In this document: positions 11,233 to 21,318 of the stretch, piece after piece
Layout of the letters: each line of letters begins with the position of its first letter
Position numbering within the stretch: the first letter of the stretch is position 1
Program-made: the position numbers and the translations under genes
The notes under the pieces: model-generated
The model's database searches: none
Told to the model about the DNA's origin: nothing
The model's input: only the letters and a program-made list of their open reading frames with translations
NCBI GenBank assembly: GCA_947179155.2
Contig: OX359270.1
Coordinates: 21,308,556 to 21,372,555 of the forward strand
Direction of reading: 5' to 3'
DNA from: Hedera helix
Lineage: Eukaryota > Streptophyta > Magnoliopsida > Apiales > Araliaceae
Length of the DNA: 64,000 bases

Positions 11233-11233
11233 T

Positions 11234-11250
11234 TGGCGCTAGAAGGAAGG
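11234..11250 (+). other. Primer binding site of the Tat element
   Basis: TGGCGCTAGAAGGAAGG begins one base after the LTR end. TGGCGC-type sites at this spot are usual in Tat-like and related gypsy elements. I do not assign the tRNA. Confidence 0.65.
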
Positions 11251-11303
11251 CCTGGTGTTTGATACTTACGTCACCCGGTTGTTTTTGAAAGAAGACCGTT
11301 CCC

Positions 11304-12332
11304 ATGACGGAGAAAGGAAGCTCGAATGAAGGGTATCAGGGATCTTCATTCGATCCCCGTGAGGAGGGCAGCAGAGCCTCGAGGAAGCGACAGGCGGGGG
11401 AAAAACAGTCAGGACAGACGCGGGGACACGCCCAATCTGAACCCGTCATGAGGCGTTTGTTTACACCCCCTTGGTGTTGGGATATGAGTCATGCAAAAAG
11501 AGGACAGAAGAGGAGATAGCCCCATCGAGAAAGGTCTCACAACGAGAGCATGTTGAAAGAGAAAGGCAGTACCGCATCAAAAAGGCTAAGTTAGAGTTGG
11601 AAACTTTACGACGCAAACATCAGGATTGGCAGAACCACTTGTTGGATTTACAAGAAGAGGGTCCACCCACAACTATTGACAGCAAGGAGCGAGCCGACAC
11701 CCCACAGAGCCAGCCTAAGTCGGGACCAGGACGGATAAGACGACATAGATGGGAGGATAAGACGTCAGTCCCTGAGCCATGACCGGGACGGTCGGGATGG
11801 TACAAGGGGAACACACCTAGCTCAGGGTCACTTGAGCCATAATCGGGATGGTCGGGATGGTACAAGGGGAACACACCCAGCTCAGGGTCACATGAGCCAT
11901 GACCGGGACGGTCGGGACGGTATAAGGGGAACACACCCAGCTCAGGGTCACATGAGCCATGACCGGGATGGTCACAACGGTATAAGGGGAACGCACCCAG
12001 CTCAGGGTCACATGAGCCATGACTAGGACGGTCGGGACGTTATAAGGGGAACGCACTCAGCTCAAGGTCATATGAGCCATGACCGGGACGGTCGCGATGG
12101 TATAAGGGGAACACACTCAGCTCAGGGTCATATGAGCCATGACCGAGACGGTCGCGACGGTATAAAGGGCTCACACCAACCTCAGAAAGGCAGGGGACGC
12201 CTCGACAATATCGATCGGGATAGATCGAAAGCAGTAACACATCCCGTTTCTACCAGTCCAAGCTCTCGGGAAAGGGCGAGGACCCCAGGTTATGGGACCG
12301 AACAGAGAGGCCCCGTGGCGGAACCTAGTCCG
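11304..12332 (+). pseudogene. Tat gag, N-terminal region with minisatellite
   Basis: ATG 11304 opens a charged N-terminal segment. The frame shifts near 11470-11780, where a K/E/R/Q-rich helical stretch with H-V-E-R-E-R-Q-Y-R-I-K-K-A-K-L-E lies in another frame. From about 11832 to 12332 the first frame resumes through the 60-bp repeats and a basic S/R/P-rich tail. That same frame continues, after stops at about 12333 and 12507, into the capsid region at 12549. I infer one ancestral gag of roughly 650-700 residues. N-terminal regions of Tat gag vary greatly, so there is no family model to compare with. Confidence 0.65.
11776..12175 (+). repeat. 60-bp tandem repeat (minisatellite) coding a 20-residue unit
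   Basis: Units start at 11776, 11836, 11896, 11956, 12016, 12076 and 12136 with GAGCCATGACCGGGACGG or close variants; the last is partial. The period is exactly 60 bp, so every copy keeps the gag frame. The coded unit reads roughly MSHDRDGRDGIRGTHPAQGH, rich in D, R, G and H. One copy has a TAG (12025-12027) in place of a sense codon. Repeats this regular usually expand and shrink by slippage or unequal exchange. Confidence 0.93.
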
Positions 12333-12548
12333 TAAGATCAGCGAATGGTCCCTTATGTGCCCATTGTCGACCCGGTCATGGAAAGGATTTCAGAGTTAGA
12401 AAGAAGACTAGCAGTGGCAGAAGCAAGACCGACGACTGGCTCCGAGCCCGAGTCATCTAGGCCCATGTCCTTAGACCTAAAATCTCCCTTCTCGGCAGCT
12501 ATTGATTAGGAAAAGGCCGACCCCAAGAAGAAACTGCCGCCCCTCAAA

Positions 12549-13356
12549 ATGTACGATGGCTCGGGAGACCCGTACGACCATACAAGCTCATATGAGAGGA
12601 TAATGAGATATTACAACCATACCAAGGCAGGGATGTGTCAGATCTTCGTAACAACACTAAAGAAGGGGGCTAAGCGATGGATGATGTCATTGCCACCCAA
12701 TTGTATCCAATCGTGGGCCGAATTGAGTGTTCGGTTCCATGAACAGTTTGGAAGTAATAAGAGAAGAGGCAAGGTAACGGCTTCCCTTATGCAGGTCAAG
12801 CAGAAATCAGAAGAGTCGCTGGGCCAATATGTACAGAGGTTCCGGGATACAGTGGGAACCATTACCGACCTCAATATGATACAAGCGCTGGGGTTCTTCA
12901 CTACAGGGATTGATGTTACTCGGAACAGAAAGATGATGAAAGATATAATGTTCAATCCTCCCAAAGATCTCTTAGATGCATATGACCGAGCAGAAAAGTT
13001 TATAGCAGTGGATGAAGCAATGGATAGTTTGATACCTAGGGGCAGGAGTACGGAAAACAAATCCCATGGCGAGAATAAAGGTGGAGACAACCGATCGAAT
13101 GCTTTTAACCGAACAAAGCCCAGGGGTGGGCAGCCAAGTTTGGGTAGGCCCCCTATTAGAGAACAGAGCTTACACGTCCCAAAACGCTGACTGCGTCAAG
13201 GTTTTGGAGGCCATAAAAAATGAAGAGGGGTCGAGGCCTGAGCCTTCGGGGTATAGGCCGAATAGGTCTGGTTCGTATTGTCTATATCACTGTCGAATGG
13301 GACACACCACGGAAGCATGTACTGGGTTAATAAACCTGATTGAGTCTAGAGTCTAG
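12549..13356 (+). pseudogene. Tat gag, capsid domain and zinc-knuckle-like end
   Basis: The frame 12549-13190 contains the retrotransposon gag core: M-Y-D-G-S-G-D-P-Y-D-H, then F-V-T-T-L-K-K-G-A-K-R-W, W-A-E-L-S-V-R-F-H-E-Q-F and L-G-Q-Y-V-Q-R-F-R-D. A frameshift near 13100-13190 moves the C-terminal part (13066-13356) to another frame. That part has Y-C-L-Y-H-C-R-M-G-H-T-T-E-A-C, the Tat-type C/H knuckle. Gag forms the virus-like particle and binds the RNA. Upstream, 12360-12548 is in the capsid frame and carries a coiled-coil hint (M-E-R-I-S-E-L-E-R-R-L). Confidence 0.88.
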
Positions 13357-13377
13357 AGGGGTGAATTGAAATAATTC

Positions 13378-14103
13378 GTGCTTGGCCAAGGGGCAAGGAC
13401 AGATAATGCTCAGTCTGAGGTGGAGAAAGGGGCTGAACCGGGAAACCTCCTTCAGAGGGTTGTTGACGTTATAATAGATGGGTCTACTCCAGGGCGCATG
13501 GGCATAAGGCGTAGATCTTCTGGTTCTGTCTCAACGTTGACAGGTCTTCCCCGAGTAGTTACTCGGCCCTTTCCCAAAATGGTGATCTCCTTTTCAAATG
13601 AGGACTACCCGACCAAGGCCGTCGAACCACATGAGGGGGCTTTGGTTATAACGACTCAGGTCGGACCGGTAGACATGAAAAGAATAATGATTGACAATGG
13701 GTCGTCGGTGGATGTATTGTACAGCAATGCCTATCAGATGATGGATCTTCAAGGTATTAGGTTGGAAGTGGGGACGAAGTCACCTTTGTACGGGTTCGGT
13801 AATGAGGCAGTACCGGTGATCGGGACTTTGGAACTTCCTATGGTGTTCGGCACAACCCCTAAACAGGTGACGTTGCAGGTAAAAAAATTTGTGGTTCAAG
13901 TTGATTCAGCCTACAATGTGATCTTAGGGCAGACCACGTTGATGGCTTTAAATGTTGTTACTTCTATTCCTCACTTCAAGATCAAGTTCCCTACTTCGGA
14001 GGGTGTGGGCGAGGTAAAAAGGGACATTGACATTGGTCGAATGTGCTACCGTCATGCGGTGACGGCATCGTTTGTAGGGGTCAGCGACAAAAGTGCACCA
14101 TGA
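13378..14103 (+). CDS. Tat aspartic protease region
   Basis: A 241-residue open frame. The retropepsin core is at about residues 100-115: R-I-M-I-D-N-G-S-S-V-D-V-L-Y. D-N-G-S-S or D-T-G-S-S is the usual form in Tat elements. A second hydrophobic motif, Y-N-V-I-L-G-Q-T-T-L, fits the I-L-G-R near the protease C-terminus. Further on, I-P-H-F-K-I-K-F-P-T precedes the linker to RT. The enzyme processes the element's polyprotein. The frame is intact here but not joined to gag or RT without frame changes. Confidence 0.88.
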   Translation: MLGQGARTDNAQSEVEKGAEPGNLLQRVVDVIIDGSTPGRMGIRRRSSGSVSTLTGLPRVVTRPFPKMVISFSNEDYPTKAVEPHEGALVITTQVGPVDMKRIMIDNGSSVDVLYSNAYQMMDLQGIRLEVGTKSPLYGFGNEAVPVIGTLELPMVFGTTPKQVTLQVKKFVVQVDSAYNVILGQTTLMALNVVTSIPHFKIKFPTSEGVGEVKRDIDIGRMCYRHAVTASFVGVSDKSAP

Positions 14104-15340
14104 CAGTCGATATGGAGCCATACGCGGAGGGAGATACTGAACCCTTAGCATCTCCTGCCGAGGCTACCGAGGAACTGGAATTGATACCTGGCAACAAATC
14201 TAAGATAATGAATATAGGTGTCGAATTGCCCGCAGCAATTAAGGCCCAGTTAGTTCAGCTTCTGCAGGACTACGCTGACATTTTTACTTGGACCCCACGG
14301 GATATGCCTGGGATTGCTGAGGAGGTTGTCGTTCACAGATTGGCAGCTGACCCCGACAGGAAGCCGGTGCGCTAGAAACGGAGGATATTTGCACCCGAGC
14401 GGCAAAAGATTATCGACGATGAGCTCGGAAAACTTTTGGATGCCGGAGTAATTGAAGAAATTGAGTACCCAGAGTGGCTGGCTAATGTAGTGTTGGTCAG
14501 GAAGCAGAATGGGAAGTGGAGGCTTTGCATAGATTACACTGATTTGAACAAGGCATGTCCCAAAGACTTTTATCCACTCCCCCATATCGACCAATTAATT
14601 GACGCAACCTCGGGGAACTCGGTAATGAGTTTTTTGGATGCCTTCTCGAGCTATCATCAGATTCACATGGCGAAGGAAGATATTCCCAAAACGGCCTTTA
14701 TTACCCATCGGGCCATCTATGCCTACAAAAGAATGACCTTTGGGTTAATAAATGTTGGGGCCACCTATCAAAAGATGATGAACACCATCTTCCGACGGCA
14801 AATTGGGAGGAACATAGAAATATACGTGGACGATATGATCGTCAAGAGCCCACGAACACAGGATCATCTCTGAGATCTGGAGGAATGTTTTGAGGAGGTC
14901 CGACGACACAATATGCGCCTCAACCCCGCTAAGTGCACCTTTGGTCTCGGCTCGAGAAAATTCTTGGGTTACCTGGTAAGTAAAAGGGGGATAGAAGCCA
15001 ACCCATAAAAGATTAAGGTAATCCTAGACATGTGATCCCCGCAGAGCTTCAAAGATGTTCAGAGGCTTGCTGGTCGCATCGCGGCACTAAGAAGGTTTAT
15101 TTTGAAGTCGACCGAAAGGTGTCTACCTTTCTTTGACACTTTGAAGGGACCAAAGAACAAAAAACTTTCCAATGGAATTCTAAGTGTGAAGACACCTTCC
15201 AAGGGATCAAAAAGTACTTGATGACGACCCCCTTACTACAAAGACCAGTGTCTAGGGAGCCTCTATACCTGTACTTATCTGTTGGCTCTTCGGCCATTGG
15301 AGCAGCCTTGGTAAGAGAGGAAAAGGGTATTCAGTGACCA
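14043..15340 (+). pseudogene. Tat reverse transcriptase, several stops
   Basis: The frame starts in the protease-RT linker (14043). It contains F-T-W-T-P-R-D-M-P-G, then after a TAG (14373-14375) the classic RT blocks: G-V-I-E-E-I-E-Y-P-E-W, V-R-K-Q-N-G-K-W-R-L-C-I-D-Y, S-F-L-D-A-F-S-S-Y-H-Q and the active site Y-V-D-D-M-I-V-K-S. A TGA at 14871-14873 interrupts before D-L-E-E-C-F. More stops lie near 15006 and 15033, then a frameshift near 15150-15200. The catalytic aspartates are retained. The stops are of the kind made by C-to-T or G-to-A change. Confidence 0.9.
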
Positions 15341-15391
15341 GTTTACTATGTCAGTCATGTTTTAAGGGATGCAGAAACCAGGTATCTGAAC

Positions 15392-16340
15392 TTGGAGAAA
15401 TGTGCGTATGCTTTAGTGGTCGCCAGTCGGAAGCTCCGACATTATTTCCAAGGTCGGCTTATTGTCATTTACACAACACAACCCTTAAAGAAGGTCTTGG
15501 GTAAACCCGACGCTTCGGGCAGAATGATGACCTGGGCTGTCGAACTGAGCCAATACAACATAGAGTACCACCCTCGGACGTCCATCAAAGGTCAGGCATT
15601 GGTAGACTTTATAATTGAGTGTACTTTCTCAGAAAGTAAGGTTGCCCCACCTTTTGAGGTCGCCCTTGCAGCTGGGGGGCAACCCGAACTTGGCTTTTCT
15701 TGGATAATGTATGTCAACGGGTCGACCAATGCAGAGGCTAGCAGAGCAGGAGTCATCCTAACAAGTCCTGAAGGTTTTAAGGTGCAACAGGCCATACGGT
15801 TTAAATTCCGAGCTACTAATAATGAAGCAGAGTATGAAGCGGTATTAGCCAGGCTGCGGTTGGCCAAGAGTTTGGAAGTTCGACGTTTAATCATCTTCAG
15901 TGATTCCCAGTTGGTTGTGAAGCAGATTCAGGGCGAATATGAAGCTCAAGGAACGAGAATGACCAAGTATTTGGTCGAAGTGAAAATGGTGTTGTATAAG
16001 TTTGAGTCTTACGTTATCAATGGAATTGAAAGGGATGGCAACTCTACAGCCGATGCTTTGTCAAAATTGGCTACAATGCAGGTGGAAGATTTTGCGGGAT
16101 CTGTATATCTAGAGGTCCTGGCCGAACCAAGCATCAATAGGAAGGAACTCCTGTGCATCGAAAGGTTGAATTGCTGGATAACGTCGTACCTTGACTATTT
16201 GGCCGACGGGAAGCTTCCGACAGATAAGGTTATGGCAAAGAGAATTAAATATCGGAGCTCGTACTTCTGCTTGATCGACAGAGAGTTGTACAAGAGGTCG
16301 TACTCATCCCCATTGCTGAAATGTTTGATTCCCTCAGGCA
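15392..16340 (+). pseudogene. Tat RNase H, linker and additional RNase H (first Asp changed to Asn)
   Basis: The first 90 residues are the end of the RT-linked RNase H (E-K-C-A-Y-A-L-V-V-A-S-R-K-L-R-H-Y-F). From about residue 105 comes a second, archaeal-type RNase H, the mark of Tat elements: Y-V-N-G-S, N-N-E-A-E-Y-E-A, F-S-D-S-Q-L-V-V, and A-D-A-L-S-K-L-A. In working enzymes the first motif is Y-V-D-G-S; here the catalytic Asp is Asn, one G-to-A change. The other three acidic residues are present. The open frame runs on to 16459, but true homology leaves it near 16337 at a frameshift into integrase. Confidence 0.88.
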
Positions 16341-17405
16341 TTGTACGCACTCAAAAAAGTTCACGAGGGTATCTGCGGAGATCACATGGGTGCCAAGTCG
16401 TTGGCATACAAGCTGGTTCGGCAGGGGTATTATTGGTCGACTATGTTCCAGGAAGCTAAGGGGTATGTTCAGAAGTGCCTCAAATGTCAGATCAATAGCT
16501 CGGTTCCACGTCAACCTCCGGAAGAATCGTCATCGATACTGTCCCCTATCTCATTTGCTATATGGGGCATTGACCTATTGGGACCACTACCCAAGGCCAA
16601 GGGACAGCTCCAGTATGTAATAGTGGCTATCGACTACATGACAAAGTGGGATGAGGCAAAACCCCTTCACCATATCACTGAAGAAAACTGTGTAAAATTC
16701 ATGAGGGACTCAGTGGTATATCGATTCGGCATTCCTATGGTACTCGTTTCAGACAATGGAACTCAGTTCGTGGGTAAGAGGTTTGAAGAGTTCTTGGCCA
16801 ATCTGGGAATTCAGCATCGAAAGACTTCAGTGGCACATCCCCAGTCCAATGGTCAGGTTGAAGTCACTAACCGAACCCTCCTTAACGGGGTTAAGAGGCG
16901 GCTGGATGAGGCTAAAGGGAGATGGCCCGAGGAGTTACAAAGTGTCCTATGGGCTTACCGGACCACTCCTCGAACGACGACGGGAGATTCACCTTTCAGA
17001 TTGGCGTATGGGATGGATGCCTTGATCCCGGTTGAGATCGGGTCTTCCTCGTTTCGTGTATCTAATTTCAGGGAATTGTACAACGATGAGGAACTTCGAC
17101 TTAACCTCGACCTGCTAGGAGAAGCTCGTGATGCGGCGGTGCTGAGGTTGACCATTTACCAACAAAGAACTACCAAGTACTATAACAAAAAGGTTCGGGT
17201 CAAGAGGTTTGAGGTAGGAGACTTGATGCTTAGGGAGGCCGAGGCCTCGACACCTCACAACACTGGGAAATTGATGCCTAATTGGGAAGGCCCTTACGAA
17301 GTCATTGAAGTGCTCAAAGAGGGGACTTTTCGACTTAAAGACATGGAAAGGATTGAGTTAAAAAATACATGGCATGCTAGTCGTCTGAAAAAATACTATC
17401 AGTAG
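16341..17405 (+). CDS. Tat integrase, almost complete and open
   Basis: 354 residues without a stop. The zinc domain shows H-E-G-I-C-G-D-H and C-L-K-C-Q. The catalytic triad is visible: D in W-G-I-D-L-L-G-P, D in V-S-D-N-G-T-Q-F, and E in N-G-Q-V-E-V-T-N-R. The C-terminal part has W-A-Y-R-T-T-P-R-T-T-T-G and F-E-V-G-D-L-M-L-R, then W-E-G-P-Y-E-V-I-E-V and W-H-A-S-R-L-K-K-Y-Y at the end. No chromodomain follows, as expected for Tat. It inserts element cDNA into chromosomes. A frameshift near 16337 separates it from RNase H. Confidence 0.92.
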   Translation: MYALKKVHEGICGDHMGAKSLAYKLVRQGYYWSTMFQEAKGYVQKCLKCQINSSVPRQPPEESSSILSPISFAIWGIDLLGPLPKAKGQLQYVIVAIDYMTKWDEAKPLHHITEENCVKFMRDSVVYRFGIPMVLVSDNGTQFVGKRFEEFLANLGIQHRKTSVAHPQSNGQVEVTNRTLLNGVKRRLDEAKGRWPEELQSVLWAYRTTPRTTTGDSPFRLAYGMDALIPVEIGSSSFRVSNFRELYNDEELRLNLDLLGEARDAAVLRLTIYQQRTTKYYNKKVRVKRFEVGDLMLREAEASTPHNTGKLMPNWEGPYEVIEVLKEGTFRLKDMERIELKNTWHASRLKKYYQ

Positions 17406-17645
17406 TAAGGCGCCTCCTCCTTAGTGGGTTGTACATTGCAGTTGTAAAAACTACTCAATTGTAACAGTATTATCAAACTTCAATAAAGTAGGAAGATGTA
17501 TTTTGTTGATTGTCTGCCTTAGTCGGCTACACTCGAGATTTCATGCATAATTGATATTGCTATTTCACTAACATGATCTGTTTGAAATTACATGAGTGTA
17601 TCCTATTTGCAAGGCATATACAGGAAAATATGGTTTACAAGTCAA

Positions 17646-20445
17646 TCAAGGGTGTGGGGGTTCAATTGGAGGGTTGACGCCCATTCCCTGCTCGGGTTCA
17701 TTGGCAACATCATCCTCGAGCCAGAGCAAGTCTTCATCGGAGAAGCCAACGGACCTGGGGTCCTTACCGGCCGCTTGGACTTTCAAAAGGGCAGCTCGGT
17801 AACCCTTGCCGAACTTCGAGACTATTTCTTCAATCAACGTCGTTGAGGCCCTATACTCAGCAATGATCTGCCTTGAGTTCGCGACCGTTAATTTTTGTAC
17901 TTTCTCTGAGCTCATCATAAGCCTTTTTTAGGGCGGTGGCGTATTTCTGGAGCTTGGCGTGCTCGGCGTAACCCTTTCTGTTGACTTCCTTCAATTGGGC
18001 ATATTGATTGTTCAGCTCTTGTATTTGGGTAACCAATTGATCATGTTGTTGGGCCAGGCGGACAACTTCTATTCGATGATGTTCTTCTGTAGAACCCTAC
18101 AAGGCCTGGTCTGAGAGAACTGTTGTTTCCAAGGTTTCTATTTGATGCTGAGCCTCCAATAATTGCTGACGAAGGTCTTCATTTTGCTCGAAAAGCTCTG
18201 CCTGTTGTAGCAGCTTTTGGTGGACTACTCGGTTCTCTTCCGTAACCTGCAGAAGAGAAGCTTGGATGGCTACCTGTGACTCGCCCAGCTGTTGGATGCA
18301 CGAAGCCTGCTCCTTGTTGCTCTCTTCGAAGTCTCGACATCGGATCCTCAGTTGTTGAGAATCTTCCAAACCTTTGGCCTGGACCTTTGCAGCGTCCACC
18401 AATTGCTAGTTGGTCTGGACAAGCCCCTGGTTCTTTGCCCGGAGTCTCTTTATCTCCATATCTTGATCATGGCTTTTACGGGCGACATCACGATGTTTTT
18501 GGGCTACCTCAGTCACTTGGTTGCCAAGGTTGTGAATCTCTCGCTTAGCCCTCGAATACTTCTTCTCCAGCTCCTCAGCCCTCTGATATGAGCTCGGTCC
18601 CGAGCCCTCCCTACTCAGAAGTCTGCTAAACAAGGCCAAAAACTGCATAAAAAACAAAAGTTAACTTACGGAAAGGCGACAGACACCCAAATGAAAAGTC
18701 AAGCATGATAGGAATTCTTACCCGACCCTGTTGGACCATGGAGCCGAGAAGAAGATCATGCGTGTAGAGTTTGTCGAGTCTCGCATCATCTTGGGGAAAG
18801 TTGAAAACTTCAAAGTATTGCATGAGGAGCTCGGCACTGTCACTGGTCGGCTAGAAGGAGACTTCGAGGAATAGCCGCTGAAGTTCCTGATCGGAGAACG
18901 GGTTGAGCCTTGTGTTGGATGGACCGGGGTTGGCCGAAGCGGTCGTTCCAGTTTGTAGACTTGGGGGATCGGAATGGCCCATAGAGGTCCTGGGAGCCTC
19001 AGTCGGTTGAAGGTCGGCCACTCCCGTTGCGACTCCTCCAATTTGGGGCAGGGAGGGGGCATAACGGCTGGTCTCTGCTTGTCCCGATTGCCCGGGCTGA
19101 ACAGAATCCTTCGAGGCTGAAACCGGAGGTATGGTACGAGACTTTACAAGCCTCCTACGTTTTTGCATCGCAATATTCAGCTTGTCGGCCTTATTCAACC
19201 GGGAGACATCTCTTTTGGGAACCGAAGTGCCCCCAAGGGGTGATTGTTGTCGTGCCTCAGTTAAGGCTGGAACCACCTTGGGCACATGTTGGCGTACCTC
19301 AGTTGAAGCGGGGGCCCCTTCGGGAATTTTCCCTCCCTGGAGAGTGCGGATAACCATAGCAGTTTGGGCGGGTTTCTTGGCATGTTTCTGCATACGGTGA
19401 ACTTTATGAGGGGTGCTGGGTTTGGGGTCGGCTTGGGGGGCCCAGACTATTTGGATTGGTTGAACCAAAAAGCGGTGGTTCGGTGTTACGGTTCGGAGAC
19501 ACGTCCACATTGAATTCCTCGGTGAACAGAGGAGGGCTTGATTTAGGAGGAGAACTAATCCGACCTTCAGGTTTGGTCATCACTATTGGGGAAAAAACAA
19601 GAAATACTAAGGCAAGGCATTTTGGGATATAAACACAAGCACAATAGAACTCTTACATGAGTAAGGGGACTTACATCCGTATCGAAATAGCTAGTCCTCA
19701 TCGGATAGGACGCTTATGTCCCATGGCTCTGACGGTAATTTCCTCATGAAGACATGGAACTCCCGCTGCCGGTCAGCCTCCATCCGTTCATACCCCAGGT
19801 TAATCTTCTGAGGCTCATTCCAACTCTGCAGTTAGTCAACCTCCGTGCTATAGATGTAGAACCACTTCGAATGCCACCACTTATTGGTGGAAGGGGGTTA
19901 TGCTAAGCTTCGGCGCCCGGAGATCTTGCTCAAATAGCGAAACCCGGGGATATGGGTCTTATTCAGAGTATACATGGAGAAGAAAAAGTCAATGGATGGT
20001 TCAATTCTGACCTCTTTACAGAAGGCAATGAAACAGACGATATGGATGTAGGAGTTAGGGAGAAGTTGGGATAGGGCTATGCCGGTAAAAGTGAAGAAGG
20101 AGATGATAAAGTCGTGTAGGGGAAAGCAAAGCCCGTATCGTAGAGCCTGGATATGGATGGCAGTGTACTTCATATCCACCCGATGATACATTTTATCACA
20201 TTCTCCGGGGGCCCTGAGTTCATATTAAAGGGGGATTCGGAATTCGTTCCGGATTGCTTCTAGGTCGTTTCCTTGATGGTCGACTCAGTATTGGCGTGGT
20301 CATATGCCTTGGTAGAGCCATATCGGAGGCGGATGGATTCCTCCTCTTTTTCAGCCTCGGTAAGAACAGGGGTTTTTGGATCCTCGGTGATGGGACTATC
20401 GATGGGGCTACTGAAGAAAGGGGGAGAATCGGGTTTTTGAGCCAT
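17646..20445 (-). pseudogene. Antisense ORF of the Tat element (gypsy-type transposase-like domain, coiled coil)
   Basis: In the 3.3 kb between integrase and the 3' LTR, protein-like sequence lies on the opposite strand, in pieces. The N-terminal piece is 20260-20445 (acidic, starts M-A-Q-K-P-D-S-P). Next, 19898-20191 has L-R-Y-G-L-C-F-P-L-H-D-F and L-S-Q-L-L-P-N-S, which resembles the plant domain called 'putative gypsy type transposon' (PF04195). Then 18851-19510 is P/S/T/Q-rich with a basic patch (K-R-R-R-L-V-K). The C-terminal pieces 18406-18657, 18097-18402 and 17646-17918 form a long coiled coil and an acidic tail (S-D-E-D-L-L-W-L-E-D-D). Antisense extra ORFs at this place are published for Tat elements; their function is unknown. 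Stops and frameshifts break this copy. Confidence 0.72.
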
Positions 20446-20766
20446 GGTTATGGATCAGAATGAACTGATCGGAGAAGCTGAGGAAAGTTCCTGTCGGAGT
20501 TGCCTGATACAGAGTAGGTACGTCGAGTTGAGAAGTGAAAAGACTATGGTATCAAGAAAACCGGAGGACAAATGGGCGATGTTTCCACTGATAATGGCGA
20601 TAAGTGGTACGTAAAACGAGGACGACTGCATTTAATGGAAAGGGGCGTGATAGGAAAAGCTGACGAGGGGCGTGGTGGTAGTTTGACTTTGGAGGGGCGC
20701 TTACTTTTCGCGCCCACCTTTGGGGAGCCGGAATACTCTCATATTTGGATCGTCCTCTAAAAAATA

Positions 20767-20782
20767 GGAGAGTGGGGGGCAA
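20767..20782 (+). other. Polypurine tract of the Tat element
   Basis: GGAGAGTGGGGGGCAA lies directly before the TG of the 3' LTR. One T and one C interrupt the purine run. Confidence 0.85.
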
Positions 20783-21318
20783 TGTTGGGGTGTGATTTAT
20801 TAGGCCCAGCCCTTATGTTTTGGGCTCCAAAATTATCTTCCATGAGGATTGGGCCAGGTGGGTCAGGGGGTGATTGGGTCAGGGGACAGCCCATCCCTCC
20901 CATTCAAGGAGGGCTGATGGGACGTTTGGTGCAGTTTAGCTTACTTCAACAGGTTGGGTCAAAGAGTAGCCCATACTAGTATGGGCTAACTGGGACAGGT
21001 GGAGAAAAAACGTCTTGTCTTCACTCATGAGGGGGCGATGGGATGTTCGTGGGTGCATGGACGAATATATGCAAGCAAGTTCCCAGACTGAAAGGTAAGG
21101 TTTTCCTAAGAAACATTGAGCTATCAAATATCTAACGTATTCCAGCATACATTTTAAGGTTCTCCATTGTGACGTTAATCGCCTGAACTTACTCTCACAC
21201 CGGAGCATCCCCGGACAGCCCAAGTTGTGACTGTTCTGTGGGGTGATAACGGTTTGTTACGTGTGCAGGTATTTTGCTGGCGGGTGATTACAGCGAGAGC
21301 GAGAATTTGACGTCAACA
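20783..21318 (+). repeat. 3' LTR of the Tat element
   Basis: It starts TGTTGGGGTGTG and ends GACGTCAACA; 536 bp. It matches the 5' LTR end to end without gaps, with about 30 substitutions, mostly transitions. The 22-bp palindrome is conserved at 20967-20988. Confidence 0.95.

Larger units (their letters stand above)
10697..21318 (+). mobile_element. Tat-lineage Ty3/gypsy retrotransposon, full structure, TSD CCCAG
   Basis: Two 536-bp LTRs, a primer site, gag-pol and a polypurine tract are all present. The 5-bp duplication CCCAG (10692-10696 and 21319-21323) is exact. The domain order is gag, protease, RT, RNase H, additional RNase H, integrase. The extra RNase H and an antisense ORF before the 3' LTR are typical of the Tat lineage. 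By hand count the two LTRs differ at about 30 of 536 sites with no indels (about 5.6%). Several stops and frameshifts make this copy non-autonomous. It inserted into the right LTR of the miniature LTR element. Confidence 0.93.

Noticed and set aside
11776..12175. Possible CRISPR-like or satellite array
   Set aside because: Contiguous 60-bp units in frame with gag; no spacers and only seven units.
11620..12240. Long - strand frames across the 60-bp minisatellite
   Set aside because: The repeat period of 60 is divisible by three, so open frames appear on both strands; the + frame is continuous with gag and is the better one.
12638..13090. 150-codon - strand frame opposite Tat gag
   Set aside because: It is a shadow of the gag frame without domain similarity.
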